A stretch of DNA of 22,411 bases from Lachnospiraceae bacterium (GTDB lineage: Bacteria > Bacillota > Clostridia > Lachnospirales > Lachnospiraceae): contig JAHZHB010000155.1 in assembly GCA_019420465.1 (NCBI GenBank), positions 1 to 22,411 on the forward strand, written 5' to 3'. A model generated the notes under the pieces. The model made no database searches, was not told where the DNA came from, and saw nothing but the letters and a program-made list of their open reading frames with translations. A program made the position numbers and the translations under genes. This document shows, piece after piece, positions 1-7,275 of this stretch; positions within the stretch are counted from its first letter, which is position 1; each line of letters opens with the position of its first letter.

Positions 1-393
1 CAGGCTTTCCTGGAGCTGCATCCGACCAAATATGCAGAAGAGCTGGTTAAGAAGATGGAAGCTAACGGTGCAAAAGCATACCTGGTTAACACAGGATGGA
101 ACGGTACCGGAAAACGTATCTCCATCAAAGATACACGTGGTATCATCGATGCTATCTTAAATGGTGATATCAATAAAGTACCGACAAAGAAGATCCCGAT
201 GTTCAATCTGGAAGTTCCGACAGAGCTCGCTGGTGTTGATACAGGTATCCTGGATCCGCGTGACACATATGCTGATGCTTCCGAATGGCAGACAAAAGCT
301 GAGGATCTGGCTGACAGATTCATCAAGAACTTTAAGAAATACGAAGGCAACGAGGCTGGTAAAGCACTGGTTGCTGCTGGTCCGCAGAGATAA
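1..393 (+). CDS. pckA: Phosphoenolpyruvate carboxykinase (ATP), C-terminal 130 residues (5' truncated by window edge)
   Basis: The reading frame is open from base 1 to a TAA at 391-393, so only the C-terminal part is present; the family is about 530 residues. The sequence carries the family hallmarks NTGWNGTGKRISIKDTR, then PMFNLEVPTELAGVDTGILDPR, ending in ALVAAGP, which is close to the E. coli ATP-type PckA C-terminus as I recall it. The enzyme interconverts oxaloacetate + ATP with PEP + CO2 + ADP in the cytoplasm; in fermentative gut anaerobes it often runs in the CO2-fixing direction (family knowledge, not shown here). The Walker and metal-binding residues lie upstream of the window. A hairpin terminator follows 27 bases after the stop, so this gene ends its transcription unit before the 6S RNA gene. 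Confidence 0.96.
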   Translation, partial: QAFLELHPTKYAEELVKKMEANGAKAYLVNTGWNGTGKRISIKDTRGIIDAILNGDINKVPTKKIPMFNLEVPTELAGVDTGILDPRDTYADASEWQTKAEDLADRFIKNFKKYEGNEAGKALVAAGPQR

Positions 394-420
394 TCAGTTA
401 ATAATAAAGCTTGGTAAAAG

Positions 421-454
421 AGCCGGGTATGAGAGATCATACCTGGCTCCTTTT
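421..454 (+). terminator. Rho-independent terminator of pckA
   Basis: A 12-bp stem (421-432 with 437-448, one G-U pair) with a GAGA tetraloop is followed by CCTTTT. The T tract is short but the position just after the pckA stop fits a terminator. Confidence 0.7.
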
Positions 455-530
455 GCCTTACAGAGGAAGTGCTGTATTTGTAAGTGATTCGGATTTTTCT
501 ACATTTTTTTCACTCCCGGCGCATTAATTA

Positions 531-559
531 TTGTCAACCAACATACAATAGGGTATAAT
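531..559 (+). promoter_or_regulatory. Housekeeping promoter of the 6S RNA gene
   Basis: TTGTCA at 531-536 and TATAAT at 554-559 are separated by exactly 17 bp, a near-consensus sigma-A promoter. The predicted start is about 566, which coincides with the first base of the 6S RNA closing stem. Confidence 0.85.
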
Positions 560-565
560 AAGAAC

Positions 566-746
566 AGATTCCTGGGGTGTTCGATACTCCTGATGTTTTG
601 AACCTACATTTACTTTAAACGGGATTCCTACATTGCTGTATGGCTGTCGGGCCACCGATCGCAGTGGATGGCAAAAGTACAGTTGCGGTTACCCACCTAG
701 CATCAGCTAGGAGTCAAAATTCAGGAAACGGCACTCTGGGAATTTT
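566..746 (+). ncRNA. ssrS: 6S RNA
   Basis: This non-coding stretch has the sequence and fold of Firmicutes 6S RNA, which binds sigma-A RNA polymerase holoenzyme as an open-promoter mimic and serves as a template for product RNAs. The ends pair: ATTCCTGGGGTG at 568-579 with CACTCTGGGAAT at 732-743 using G-U wobbles. The next helix pairs TCCTGATGTTTTGA (588-601) with the TCAAAATTCAGGA region (713-725). Between them are the sequence blocks GAACCTACATT and ACGGGATTCCTACATTGCTG typical of clostridial 6S, and a large internal region. About 180 nt matches the usual 180-200 nt. It has its own promoter (17-bp spacer) and terminator. I identified it from memory of the family; a covariance model would settle it. 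The exact mature 3' end is uncertain. Confidence 0.85.
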
Positions 747-754
747 TAAACGAT

Positions 755-782
755 GAGCCTTCTTTAAAGGGCTCTTTTTTTT
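755..782 (+). terminator. Rho-independent terminator of the 6S RNA gene
   Basis: GAGCCT (755-760) pairs with AGGGCTC (768-774), followed by an eight-T tract (775-782). This is a textbook terminator and separates the 6S gene from the coding gene at 860. Confidence 0.85.
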
Positions 783-798
783 GCCATGTATATTCGTG

Positions 799-817
799 AC
801 CGGTCAGGAAGACCGGT
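799..817. repeat. Small perfect hairpin in the leader of the SpoIID-like gene
   Basis: ACCGGTC (799-805) and GACCGGT (811-817) form a 7-bp stem with an AGGAA loop, about 42 bases before the SpoIID-like start codon. There is no T tract. The function is unknown; it could be part of the leader or remnant of a terminator. I see no convincing promoter between the 6S terminator and this gene. Confidence 0.4.
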
Positions 818-859
818 TCTGATCGCGGAATAAAGGTAATATAGAAAGAGGAGTTTATA

Positions 860-2308
860 ATGAAAGATCGCACAATGCTGATCCTTCTGATCGTTTTTGG
901 CATATTATGTATCGGGGTGAAAGTCAGTGAAGACGGTATGCAGTTTTTGCTGCCATGGCAGTCGGTTTCAACGGAAGAACAGGAAGAAACGGTGGCAGTC
1001 GCTGAGAAGACAGCGGAAAATATTGCAGATGGAGATTTACTTTCCGGGGAAAACGATCAGCCGGGACCAAAAAGTGATATGGATGGCAGTGTCAGCGAAA
1101 GCGAAGCCTCTTCAACAGAAACGGACAGTGAACAGCCGGTGACATACAGTATCACAAAGACTGATATAAACCAGACCATCCGCGTGCTCCTGTCACCGCA
1201 AAACAATGGTACATATCTGCAGCCGTCCATCTGCGTGAAAAGCGCAGGTGATGAGCACACCTATACAGCAAAAGAACTTCAGAAAAACGGAGTAAAACTG
1301 CATCCGGAATCCCCTTTTCACCTCGCCTTTGGCGATACAGAGGATCCCCGCGAATTTTCGGGTATACTGTACCTGTATCCGGAAGGTGACAGTGTGTATG
1401 CTGTCAATGCGGTAGACTTGGAAGAATATACGGCTAATGTCGTGCCGGGAGAGATGCCGGCGTATTATCCTGCGGAAGCGCTGAGGGCCCAGGCTGTCTG
1501 TGCGAGAACCTATGCTCTCAGGCATATGGACAAAAAAGCCGGATATCATGCGGATGTAGACGATACTGTTTCTTCGCAGGTATATAAAAATACCGGACGA
1601 AAGGACAGTACTGACCAGGCGGTTTCGGACACCCGGGGGCTGATTCTGGCCGATCAGAACGGCAGGGTAGCACAGCTTTATTTTTATTCTACTTCGTATG
1701 GCTTCTGTTCCCGGGATGATGTCTGGCAGGAAAAGCCTGCGGCAGCGATCCTTAAGCGGAACTATCTGGGTGACGTGGGTTTTTGTGCTGATGCAGATGA
1801 TCTGAGGGATGAAAAGGCTTTTACTGCCTATATCCGTTCGGCAGATGCACATGCATATGAATCGGATGAACCGTGGTTTCGCTGGCACGTGACGATACCA
1901 GTGGAAAAACTGACAGAATTCTGCCGGAAAAAGGATGCCACTGTACTGGATCCGGTGACGTCTGTGCAGATTACAAAAAGAGCGTCCGGATATGCGGCAA
2001 AGGAACTGACACTATACTGTGGCCGACAAAAGCTTGTGATAGAAGGTGAATATGCGATCCGCGAGTTCTTATCTCCAAAAGATTTGCAGCTTATCAACCA
2101 GAAGGAAACGGTGACCGACAGAAACGTGCTGCCGGGCAGTTATATCGTGATCGATCCTGTAGAGGAAAACGGTGTTCTGACGGCTGTTACTGTATATGGT
2201 GGCGGATATGGACACGGCGTCGGTCTCAGTCAGAATGGAGCAAAGTGTATGGCGAAAGCCGGTATGGATTATCGGCAGATCCTGTCGGAATTTTTTGACA
2301 TATCGTGA
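860..2308 (+). CDS. Membrane-anchored SpoIID/LytB-domain protein (probable peptidoglycan lytic transglycosylase)
   Basis: This 482-residue protein has an N-terminal hydrophobic segment (about residues 6-22) that would anchor it or act as a signal. An acidic, Glu/Ser/Asp-rich linker (about 35-95) and a SpoIID/LytB domain (about 105-480) follow. The domain hallmarks are LEEYTANVVPGEMPAYYP followed by EALRAQAVCARTYA; E198 aligns with the catalytic Glu of SpoIID. Near the C-terminus is GYGHGVGLSQNGA (449-461). SpoIID cleaves glycan strands stripped of stem peptides during engulfment; LytB-type relatives act on vegetative wall. The true spoIID locus marker (spoIIQ or spoIIID neighbours) is absent here, and the long acidic linker is unlike classical SpoIID, so I call it a SpoIID-like paralogue. 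A good ribosome binding site (AAAGAGGAG) lies 6-7 bases before the ATG. It ends with TGA. Confidence 0.88.
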   Translation: MKDRTMLILLIVFGILCIGVKVSEDGMQFLLPWQSVSTEEQEETVAVAEKTAENIADGDLLSGENDQPGPKSDMDGSVSESEASSTETDSEQPVTYSITKTDINQTIRVLLSPQNNGTYLQPSICVKSAGDEHTYTAKELQKNGVKLHPESPFHLAFGDTEDPREFSGILYLYPEGDSVYAVNAVDLEEYTANVVPGEMPAYYPAEALRAQAVCARTYALRHMDKKAGYHADVDDTVSSQVYKNTGRKDSTDQAVSDTRGLILADQNGRVAQLYFYSTSYGFCSRDDVWQEKPAAAILKRNYLGDVGFCADADDLRDEKAFTAYIRSADAHAYESDEPWFRWHVTIPVEKLTEFCRKKDATVLDPVTSVQITKRASGYAAKELTLYCGRQKLVIEGEYAIREFLSPKDLQLINQKETVTDRNVLPGSYIVIDPVEENGVLTAVTVYGGGYGHGVGLSQNGAKCMAKAGMDYRQILSEFFDIS

Positions 2309-2411
2309 GTTTTCATGTACTATAGGCATACCATTGTCGTTAAAACGGCAGCGGACAGATGCTGTGATGGATTGGCAGGTAATGTGATGATGAAAGAAAA
2401 GGAGGCAGGCG

Positions 2412-3368
2412 ATGAAAACATGTATTCATATTGTACAGAATATCCGTGGCTTTTTAACGCGGATCAAAAATGATCATGTCAGTGCTTTTGCTGCACAAAG
2501 TGCCTATTTTATCCTGATGTCCATCATCCCGATTCTTCTGCTGATGCTGTATCTGATCCGTTTTCTGCCCATCACGCAGGCGGATCTGGTGGATCTCTTT
2601 TTCGCTGTGGTACCCGAGGAGTTTAAAGGGCTTTTTATGATGATCGTAGAGGATGTTTTTACGAAATCCACAGCACTGGTACCGCTGACAGTTGTGTTTG
2701 CTGCCTGGGCGGCCTCCAAGGGTATCCTGTCTTTGTATGGTGGTCTGAATACGATCTACCATGTGCCGATCGTGCCGAATTATCTGGTGGCCAGGCTGCT
2801 TTCGGCCCTGTATACGCTGCTGTTTATCGTGGCGGTACTGGTGACGCTGGTACTGATGGTTTTTGGTACGGGGATTCAGGAAAATCTGATCCTGCATGTG
2901 CCGGTTGCGGCACAGTTTACAGCGTTTTTTGTACATTTTCGTTTTTTGATCACGCTGGCCTTTCTGATGCTGACTTTTCTGATCATGTATGTAGTATTAC
3001 CGAATCGCAGAGCGTCTTTTAAAAGCCAGCTGCCGGGAGCACTGGTATCTGCGGCGGCATGGCTGATCTTTTCCTGGGGCTTTTCCCTGTATGTACGTTA
3101 CAGCCGGGGGTATAACAGGATGTATGGCAGTATGACAACGATCATGTTTCTGATGCTGTGGCTGTATTTCTGTATGGGGATCCTGCTGATCGGCGCGGAG
3201 ATCAATGCCTATTTTGAAGACCGTTTTCGCAGAATGCGCTTAAAGCTTCTTCTGGAAAAGGACAATTACAAGCGTCTGAAACGGGAAGAGCATGAGCAGA
3301 AAATGCTGGAAAAGGAGCTGCTAAAATCGGAAAAAGAACAGAAAAAAGAGGTTTCCGGTCAAAATTAG
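2412..3368 (+). CDS. YihY/BrkB family inner-membrane protein
   Basis: The 318-residue protein matches the YihY/virulence factor BrkB family, once misnamed ribonuclease BN. The N-terminus has the family signature (SAFAAQSAYFILMSIIPILL), followed by about six membrane-spanning segments up to about residue 270, including the FLMLWLYFCMGILLIGAEINA segment. A charged Lys/Glu-rich tail (about 275-318) is probably cytoplasmic and may form a coiled coil. The molecular function of the family is not established; export of lipids or small molecules has been proposed. The start is chosen from GGAGG at 2401-2405 ahead of the ATG. It lies 103 bases after the SpoIID-like gene in the same direction with no terminator I can see between them, so co-transcription is possible. 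Its TAG stop abuts the -35 box of the pheST promoter. Confidence 0.9.
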   Translation: MKTCIHIVQNIRGFLTRIKNDHVSAFAAQSAYFILMSIIPILLLMLYLIRFLPITQADLVDLFFAVVPEEFKGLFMMIVEDVFTKSTALVPLTVVFAAWAASKGILSLYGGLNTIYHVPIVPNYLVARLLSALYTLLFIVAVLVTLVLMVFGTGIQENLILHVPVAAQFTAFFVHFRFLITLAFLMLTFLIMYVVLPNRRASFKSQLPGALVSAAAWLIFSWGFSLYVRYSRGYNRMYGSMTTIMFLMLWLYFCMGILLIGAEINAYFEDRFRRMRLKLLLEKDNYKRLKREEHEQKMLEKELLKSEKEQKKEVSGQN

Positions 3369-3369
3369 C

Positions 3370-3398
3370 TTGACATACGATATCTTTATCGTTAGAAT
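3370..3398 (+). promoter_or_regulatory. Promoter of the pheST T-box transcript
   Basis: TTGACA (3370-3375) and TAGAAT (3393-3398) are separated by 17 bp. The -35 starts two bases after the stop codon of the upstream YihY gene. Predicted start is about 3405, at the beginning of the T-box stem I region. Confidence 0.85.
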
Positions 3399-3404
3399 GA
3401 AACA

Positions 3405-3652
3405 AGTGAAAAGGCTGTGAAGGTGTCAGTAGCATCTGATCTTCCTGCAGAGAGTGGTGGTCGTCGGCTGCAAGCTGCCACAGGTTCAGATCAGTATTTG
3501 CGAATTTCCCACCGGAGCTGCATACCCGAACGTTTCAGTAAGGTGTGCCGTATGTGCGCGTTAAGCAGTATTGAGTGCCCGGTTTTCCGGGAATATGGGT
3601 GGTACCACGGATACTATGCTTCGTCCCTGTTGCGGTCGGAGCTTATTTTTTT
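3405..3652 (+). promoter_or_regulatory. T-box riboswitch leader, Phe-specific, controlling pheST
   Basis: The T-box core GGGTGGTACCACGG is at 3597-3610. Its TGGT (3600-3603) would pair with an ACCA acceptor end, as expected for tRNA-Phe with discriminator A. Stem I is recognisable: GGTG (3422 region) pairs with CACC near 3510, CTGATC pairs with GATCAG, an AGAGAG bulge lies at about 3450, and a distal hairpin follows. The AGTA S-turn (3428-3431) faces a specifier loop containing TTC (3506-3508), a Phe codon. Uncharged tRNA-Phe would stabilise the antiterminator (GGG with CCC at about 3625) and permit pheST transcription. The specifier assignment is by eye and is supported mainly by the downstream genes. 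Confidence 0.88.
3618..3652 (+). terminator. T-box attenuator terminator
   Basis: GCTTCG (3618-3623) can pair with CGGAGC (3637-3642), followed by TTATTTTTTT (3643-3652). The 5' arm overlaps the 3' part of the antiterminator, as expected for mutually exclusive folds. Confidence 0.65.
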
Positions 3653-3662
3653 GTTCTGTATG

Positions 3663-3696
3663 CCATCGCCGGGTCGATGGACCGGTTTTGTTTTTT
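3663..3696 (+). terminator. Second terminator-like hairpin in the pheST leader
   Basis: CCATCG (3663-3668) pairs with CGATGG (3675-3680) with a CCGGGT loop, then ACCGG and a T-rich run TTTTGTTTTTT (3686-3696). It lies between the attenuator and the pheS ribosome binding site and may be a backup terminator. Confidence 0.5.
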
Positions 3697-3739
3697 CGCA
3701 CAGCATAGGGTTTAGTTTATAACGAAAAGGAGTAACGTC

Positions 3740-4771
3740 ATGAGTGATGTAATGAAAGAAAAGCTTGAGCAGATCTTAAATGATGCTATGGCTAAGATTC
3801 AGGAATCAGATGCGCTGGATAAGTTAAACGACGTCAGAGTCAGCTTCCTTGGTAAAAAGGGTGTACTGACCGGCGTATTAAAAGGGATGAAGGACGTAGC
3901 GCAGGAAGAACGTCCGCTGATCGGTCAGATGGTCAATGAGACCAGAGTAAAGATCGAAAAACATCTGGAAGAGACAAAGAAAGAGCTCGAGGCTAAGATC
4001 CTTGAGGCAAAGCTCGAGGAGGAAGTGATCGATGTCACCCTGCCGGCGAAAAAGCAGGCGTTGGGTCATCGTCATCCGAATACGATCGCTCTGGAAGAAG
4101 TAGAGCGTATCTTTACCGGTATGGGTTACGAGGTTTTGGAAGGACCGGAGATCGAGTATGACAAATACAATTTCGAGCTGTTAAATATTCCGGCAAACCA
4201 TCCGGCAAAGGATGAGCAGGATACCTTCTACATCAGCAAGGATATCGTACTGCGTACCCAGACATCCCCGATGCAGGCCCGTGTTATGGAAAAAGGCAAG
4301 CTGCCGATCCGTATGATCTGTCCGGGACGTGTATTCCGTTCGGATGAGGTGGATGCGACACACAGTCCGTCCTTCCATCAGATCGAGGGACTTGTCGTTG
4401 ACGAGCATATCACGTTTGCCGATCTGAAAGGTACACTGGAGCAGTTCGCAAAAGAGCTGTTCGGACCGGAAACAAAGACAAAATTCCGTCCGCATCATTT
4501 TCCGTTCACAGAGCCGAGTGCCGAGATGGATGTTTCCTGCTTTAAATGTGGTGGCAAGGGCTGCCGTTTTTGCAAGGGCGAAGGCTGGATCGAGATCCTC
4601 GGATGAGGTATGGTGCATCCGCATGTCTTTGAGATGTGCGGCATTGATCCGGAGAAATACTCCGGTTTTGCTTTCGGTGTAGGTCTGGAGCGTATTGCAC
4701 TTTTGAAATATGAGATCGATGACATGCGTCTTCTGTACGAAAACGATGATCGATTCCTGAGACAGTTCTAG
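3740..4771 (+). CDS. pheS: Phenylalanyl-tRNA synthetase alpha subunit, interrupted by an in-frame UGA at codon 289
   Basis: PheS pairs with PheT in the alpha2-beta2 enzyme that charges tRNA-Phe. The N-terminal coiled-coil arm spans about residues 1-90. The catalytic class II core includes QTSPMQARVM and the motif 2 region GRVFRSDEVDATHSPSFHQIEG. A Cys cluster CFKCGGKGCRFC precedes WIEILG. The frame then meets TGA at 4604-4606 and continues without any shift for 54 codons as GMVHPHVFEMCGIDPEKYSG, the motif 3 segment FGVGLERIALL and DDRFLRQF, ending with TAG at 4769-4771. Total 343 residues with the UGA decoded, the normal PheS length. Termination at UGA would give 288 residues lacking motif 3, which should be inactive. 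The UGA sits where many PheS have Cys. Ribosome binding site AAAGGAG precedes the ATG; the stop overlaps the pheT AGGAGG. The cause may be a base error, a nonsense allele or recoding. Confidence 0.93.
4604..4606 (+). other. In-frame UGA codon inside pheS
   Basis: Reading in the pheS frame gives ILG, UGA, GMVHP. Homology resumes immediately in the same frame, so this is a single-codon event and not a frameshift. A single change from TGC or TGT would produce it. The next base is G. Confidence 0.95.
4619..4641 (+). other. Hairpin 12 nt downstream of the pheS UGA (SECIS-like position)
   Basis: CCGCATGTCT (4619-4628) pairs with AGATGTGCGG (4632-4641) as 10 bp with two G-U pairs, leaving a TTG loop. 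The loop starts 23 nt after the UGA, inside the usual spacing for bacterial SECIS elements. However, the loop lacks a G among its first two bases, which known bacterial SECIS loops generally have. It may be a coding-sequence coincidence. Confidence 0.35.
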
Positions 4772-4783
4772 GAGGATAAAAGA

Positions 4784-7198
4784 ATGCAGACTTCACTTTC
4801 ATGGATTAAAAAATATGTACCGGATCTGAAAGCAACAGATCAGGAATATGTAGATGCCATGACCCTGTCCGGCACAAAGGCCGAGGGTTATGAAAGACTG
4901 GATGCCGATCTGGATAAGATCGTTGTAGGCCAGATCGAAAAAATCGAGCGTCATCCGGATGCGGATAAACTGGTGATCTGCCAGGTAAATATCGGTACAG
5001 AGACGCTGCAGATCGTTACAGGTGCGCCGAATGTCGAAATAGGACAGAAGGTTCCGGTTGTTTTGGATGGCGGACGTGTGGCCGGTGGACATGACGGCAA
5101 CCGCACAGAGGGCGGTATCAAGATCAAAAAAGGCAAACTGCGTGGTGTGGAATCCTGCGGTATGATGTGTTCTATCGAGGAGCTCGGTTCTGACAGACAT
5201 CTGCATCCGGAAGCACCGGAATACGGTATTTATGTCTTTGGTGACGATGTTGAGGTAGGTGCAGATGCGATCGAACTTCTCGGTCTTCATGATACGATCG
5301 TTGAGTATGAGATCACATCCAACCGTGTGGACTGCTACAGTGTACTGGGTGTGGCCCGTGAAGCAGCTGCTACGTTCAATGTACCGTTTTATGCACCGGA
5401 AGTGAAAGCTACCGGAAATGATGAAAAAGCTTCCGATTATGTGAAAGTTACCGTAGAAGCTGATGATCTGTGTCCGCGTTATGTGGCCAGAGTTGTCAAA
5501 AATGTCAAGATCGGTCCGTCTCCGAAATGGATGCAGGAATGTCTGGCTTCTGTAGGCATCCGTCCGATCAATAACCTTGTTGATATCACAAACTACGTCA
5601 TGGAAGAGTTCGGACAGCCGATGCATGCCTACGATCTGGATACGATCCACGGCAGACATATCATTGTAAAACGTGCAAATGACGGGGATGAGTTTGTGAC
5701 TCTGGATGGACAGACACGTAAGCTTGACCACGATGTGCTGATGATCAATGACGAGAACGGTCCGGTAGGTATTGCCGGTATCATGGGTGGCCAGAATTCC
5801 ATGATCACAGATCAGGTTAAGGATGTACTGTTTGAGGCAGCCTGCTTTGACGGTACGAATATCCGTCTTTCCTCCAAACGTATCGGTATGCGTACAGACG
5901 CTTCCGCGAAGTTTGAGAAAGGTCTGGATCCGGAAAATGCACAGGCAGCGATCGACCGTGCCTGCCAGCTGATGGAAGAGTTTGGCGCCGGTGAGGTTGT
6001 TGGCGGCTATGTGGATGTATATCCACATCCGGTCAGCGAAAGAAGAGTAAAATTTGAGCCGGAGAGAATCAATGCCCTTCTGGGAACAGAGCTTTCCAGA
6101 GACGAGATGCTTTCCTATCTGCACCGTGTGGAGCTGGAGCTTGATCCGGCGACAGACGAGATCATCGTACCGACCTTCCGTCAGGATGTTTTCCGTACGG
6201 CAGATATCGCAGAGGAAGTGGCCAGATTCTTCGGTTATGATAATATCCCGACAACACTGCCGCATGCATCCACAGCCGGTGGTGTATCCTTTGGCGAACG
6301 TATCGAGCAGATCGCCCGTGATGTTGCTGAGATGGATGGTTTCTCCCAGGGCTACTGCTATTCCTTCGAAAGTCCGAAGGTATACGACAAGCTGTTGTTT
6401 GCACCGGATGCGCCGGAAAGACAGGCTATCCAGATCCTGAATCCGCTGGGTGAAGATTTCAGTATCATGCGTACTGTATCGGTACACGGCCTTCTGACTT
6501 CTCTTGGTACAAACTACAACCACAGAAACAAGAGTGTGAAGCTGTATGAGCTGGGTAATGTATACCTGCCGAAGAGCCTGCCGCTGACAGAACTGCCGGA
6601 TGAGAGAAAAAAACTCACACTGGGTATGTACGATGCCGGTGATTTCTTCACGATGAAAGGTACGATCGAGAATTTCTTCGAGAGAGTCGGTATGAAGAAA
6701 AAACCGGAATATGATCCGCATGCCGGTGTACCGTATCTGCATCCGGGCCGTCAGGCAAAGATTATTTACGATGGCGTAGAGGTCGGTTTCCTCGGCGAAC
6801 TGCATCCGCAGGCAGCTAAAAACTACGAGATCGGTACGAGAGCTTACATCGCTGTACTGGATCTGCCGTCTCTGACACCGATGTGCTCCTTCGATTACAA
6901 GTACAAGGGTGTTGCCAAGTTCCCGGCAGTGACCCGTGACTTGAGTATGGTCGTTCCGAAAGAGATTATGGTCGGTTCTATCGAAAAGATGATCGAAGAG
7001 TGCGGCGGAAAGCTTCTGGAGAAGCTGACCCTGTTTGATGTTTACGAAGGAAACCAGATCGACAGAGGCTTTAAGTCCGTTGCTTACTCTGTAACCTTCC
7101 GTGCATCTGACAGAACACTGTCCGAGGACGATATTAATGGTGTTATGCAGAAAATCCTCAAAGGTCTTGAATCTATGGGTATTGCACTGCGCCAGTAA
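4784..7198 (+). CDS. pheT: Phenylalanyl-tRNA synthetase beta subunit
   Basis: The 804-residue length is normal for bacterial PheT. Domains in order are an N-terminal EMAP/tRNA-binding fold (about 40-155, with HPDADKLVICQVNIG and VTGAPN), the B3/B4 editing domain (about 210-385, with SVGIRPINNLVDITNYVMEE), and B5 (about 405-475, PTFRQDVFRTADIAEEVAR). The catalytic-like core follows. The C-terminal anticodon-binding FDX-ACB domain (about 712-804) starts with FPAVTRDLSMVV. The beta subunit recognises tRNA-Phe and hydrolyses misacylated Tyr-tRNA-Phe. AGGAGG overlapping the pheS stop, 8 bases before the ATG, sets the start and shows tight coupling to pheS under the T-box. No interruption is seen here, so the operon is otherwise intact. 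Confidence 0.97.
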   Translation: MQTSLSWIKKYVPDLKATDQEYVDAMTLSGTKAEGYERLDADLDKIVVGQIEKIERHPDADKLVICQVNIGTETLQIVTGAPNVEIGQKVPVVLDGGRVAGGHDGNRTEGGIKIKKGKLRGVESCGMMCSIEELGSDRHLHPEAPEYGIYVFGDDVEVGADAIELLGLHDTIVEYEITSNRVDCYSVLGVAREAAATFNVPFYAPEVKATGNDEKASDYVKVTVEADDLCPRYVARVVKNVKIGPSPKWMQECLASVGIRPINNLVDITNYVMEEFGQPMHAYDLDTIHGRHIIVKRANDGDEFVTLDGQTRKLDHDVLMINDENGPVGIAGIMGGQNSMITDQVKDVLFEAACFDGTNIRLSSKRIGMRTDASAKFEKGLDPENAQAAIDRACQLMEEFGAGEVVGGYVDVYPHPVSERRVKFEPERINALLGTELSRDEMLSYLHRVELELDPATDEIIVPTFRQDVFRTADIAEEVARFFGYDNIPTTLPHASTAGGVSFGERIEQIARDVAEMDGFSQGYCYSFESPKVYDKLLFAPDAPERQAIQILNPLGEDFSIMRTVSVHGLLTSLGTNYNHRNKSVKLYELGNVYLPKSLPLTELPDERKKLTLGMYDAGDFFTMKGTIENFFERVGMKKKPEYDPHAGVPYLHPGRQAKIIYDGVEVGFLGELHPQAAKNYEIGTRAYIAVLDLPSLTPMCSFDYKYKGVAKFPAVTRDLSMVVPKEIMVGSIEKMIEECGGKLLEKLTLFDVYEGNQIDRGFKSVAYSVTFRASDRTLSEDDINGVMQKILKGLESMGIALRQ

Positions 7199-7210
7199 AT
7201 ACGGTATAAT
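7182..7210 (+). promoter_or_regulatory. Promoter of the histidine phosphatase-queA unit
   Basis: TTGCAC (7182-7187, inside the last codons of pheT) and TATAAT (7205-7210) have a 17-bp spacer. Predicted start is about 7217. Confidence 0.7.
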
Positions 7211-7213
7211 ACC

Positions 7214-7247
7214 ACAGGCTGCAATCTGTTACAGGATTGCAGCCTGT
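7214..7247 (+). terminator. 13-bp perfect hairpin between pheT and the phosphatase gene
   Basis: ACAGGCTGCAATC (7214-7226) pairs perfectly with GATTGCAGCCTGT (7235-7247), loop 8 nt. It is followed only by ATTGATAT, so the T tract is poor. It may end the pheST transcript, or form a 5'-end hairpin on the downstream mRNA, whose predicted start falls within the first arm. Confidence 0.55.
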
Positions 7248-7275
7248 ATTGATATACTGTAGAAGGTGATAAGTT

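Noticed and set aside
3417..3722. Forward frame of 101 codons between the YihY gene and pheS
   Set aside because: It covers the T-box leader, whose structure explains the sequence.
4607..4771. A separate small gene starting at ATG 4612 after the pheS UGA
   Set aside because: It has no ribosome binding site, and the residues are the exact continuation of PheS in the same frame, so it is the C-terminus of one gene.
4799..6805. Reverse frame of 668 codons antisense to pheT
   Set aside because: It is a shadow of the pheT codon pattern, rich in Ile, Thr, Arg, His and Cys, with no family resemblance, and pheT is certain.
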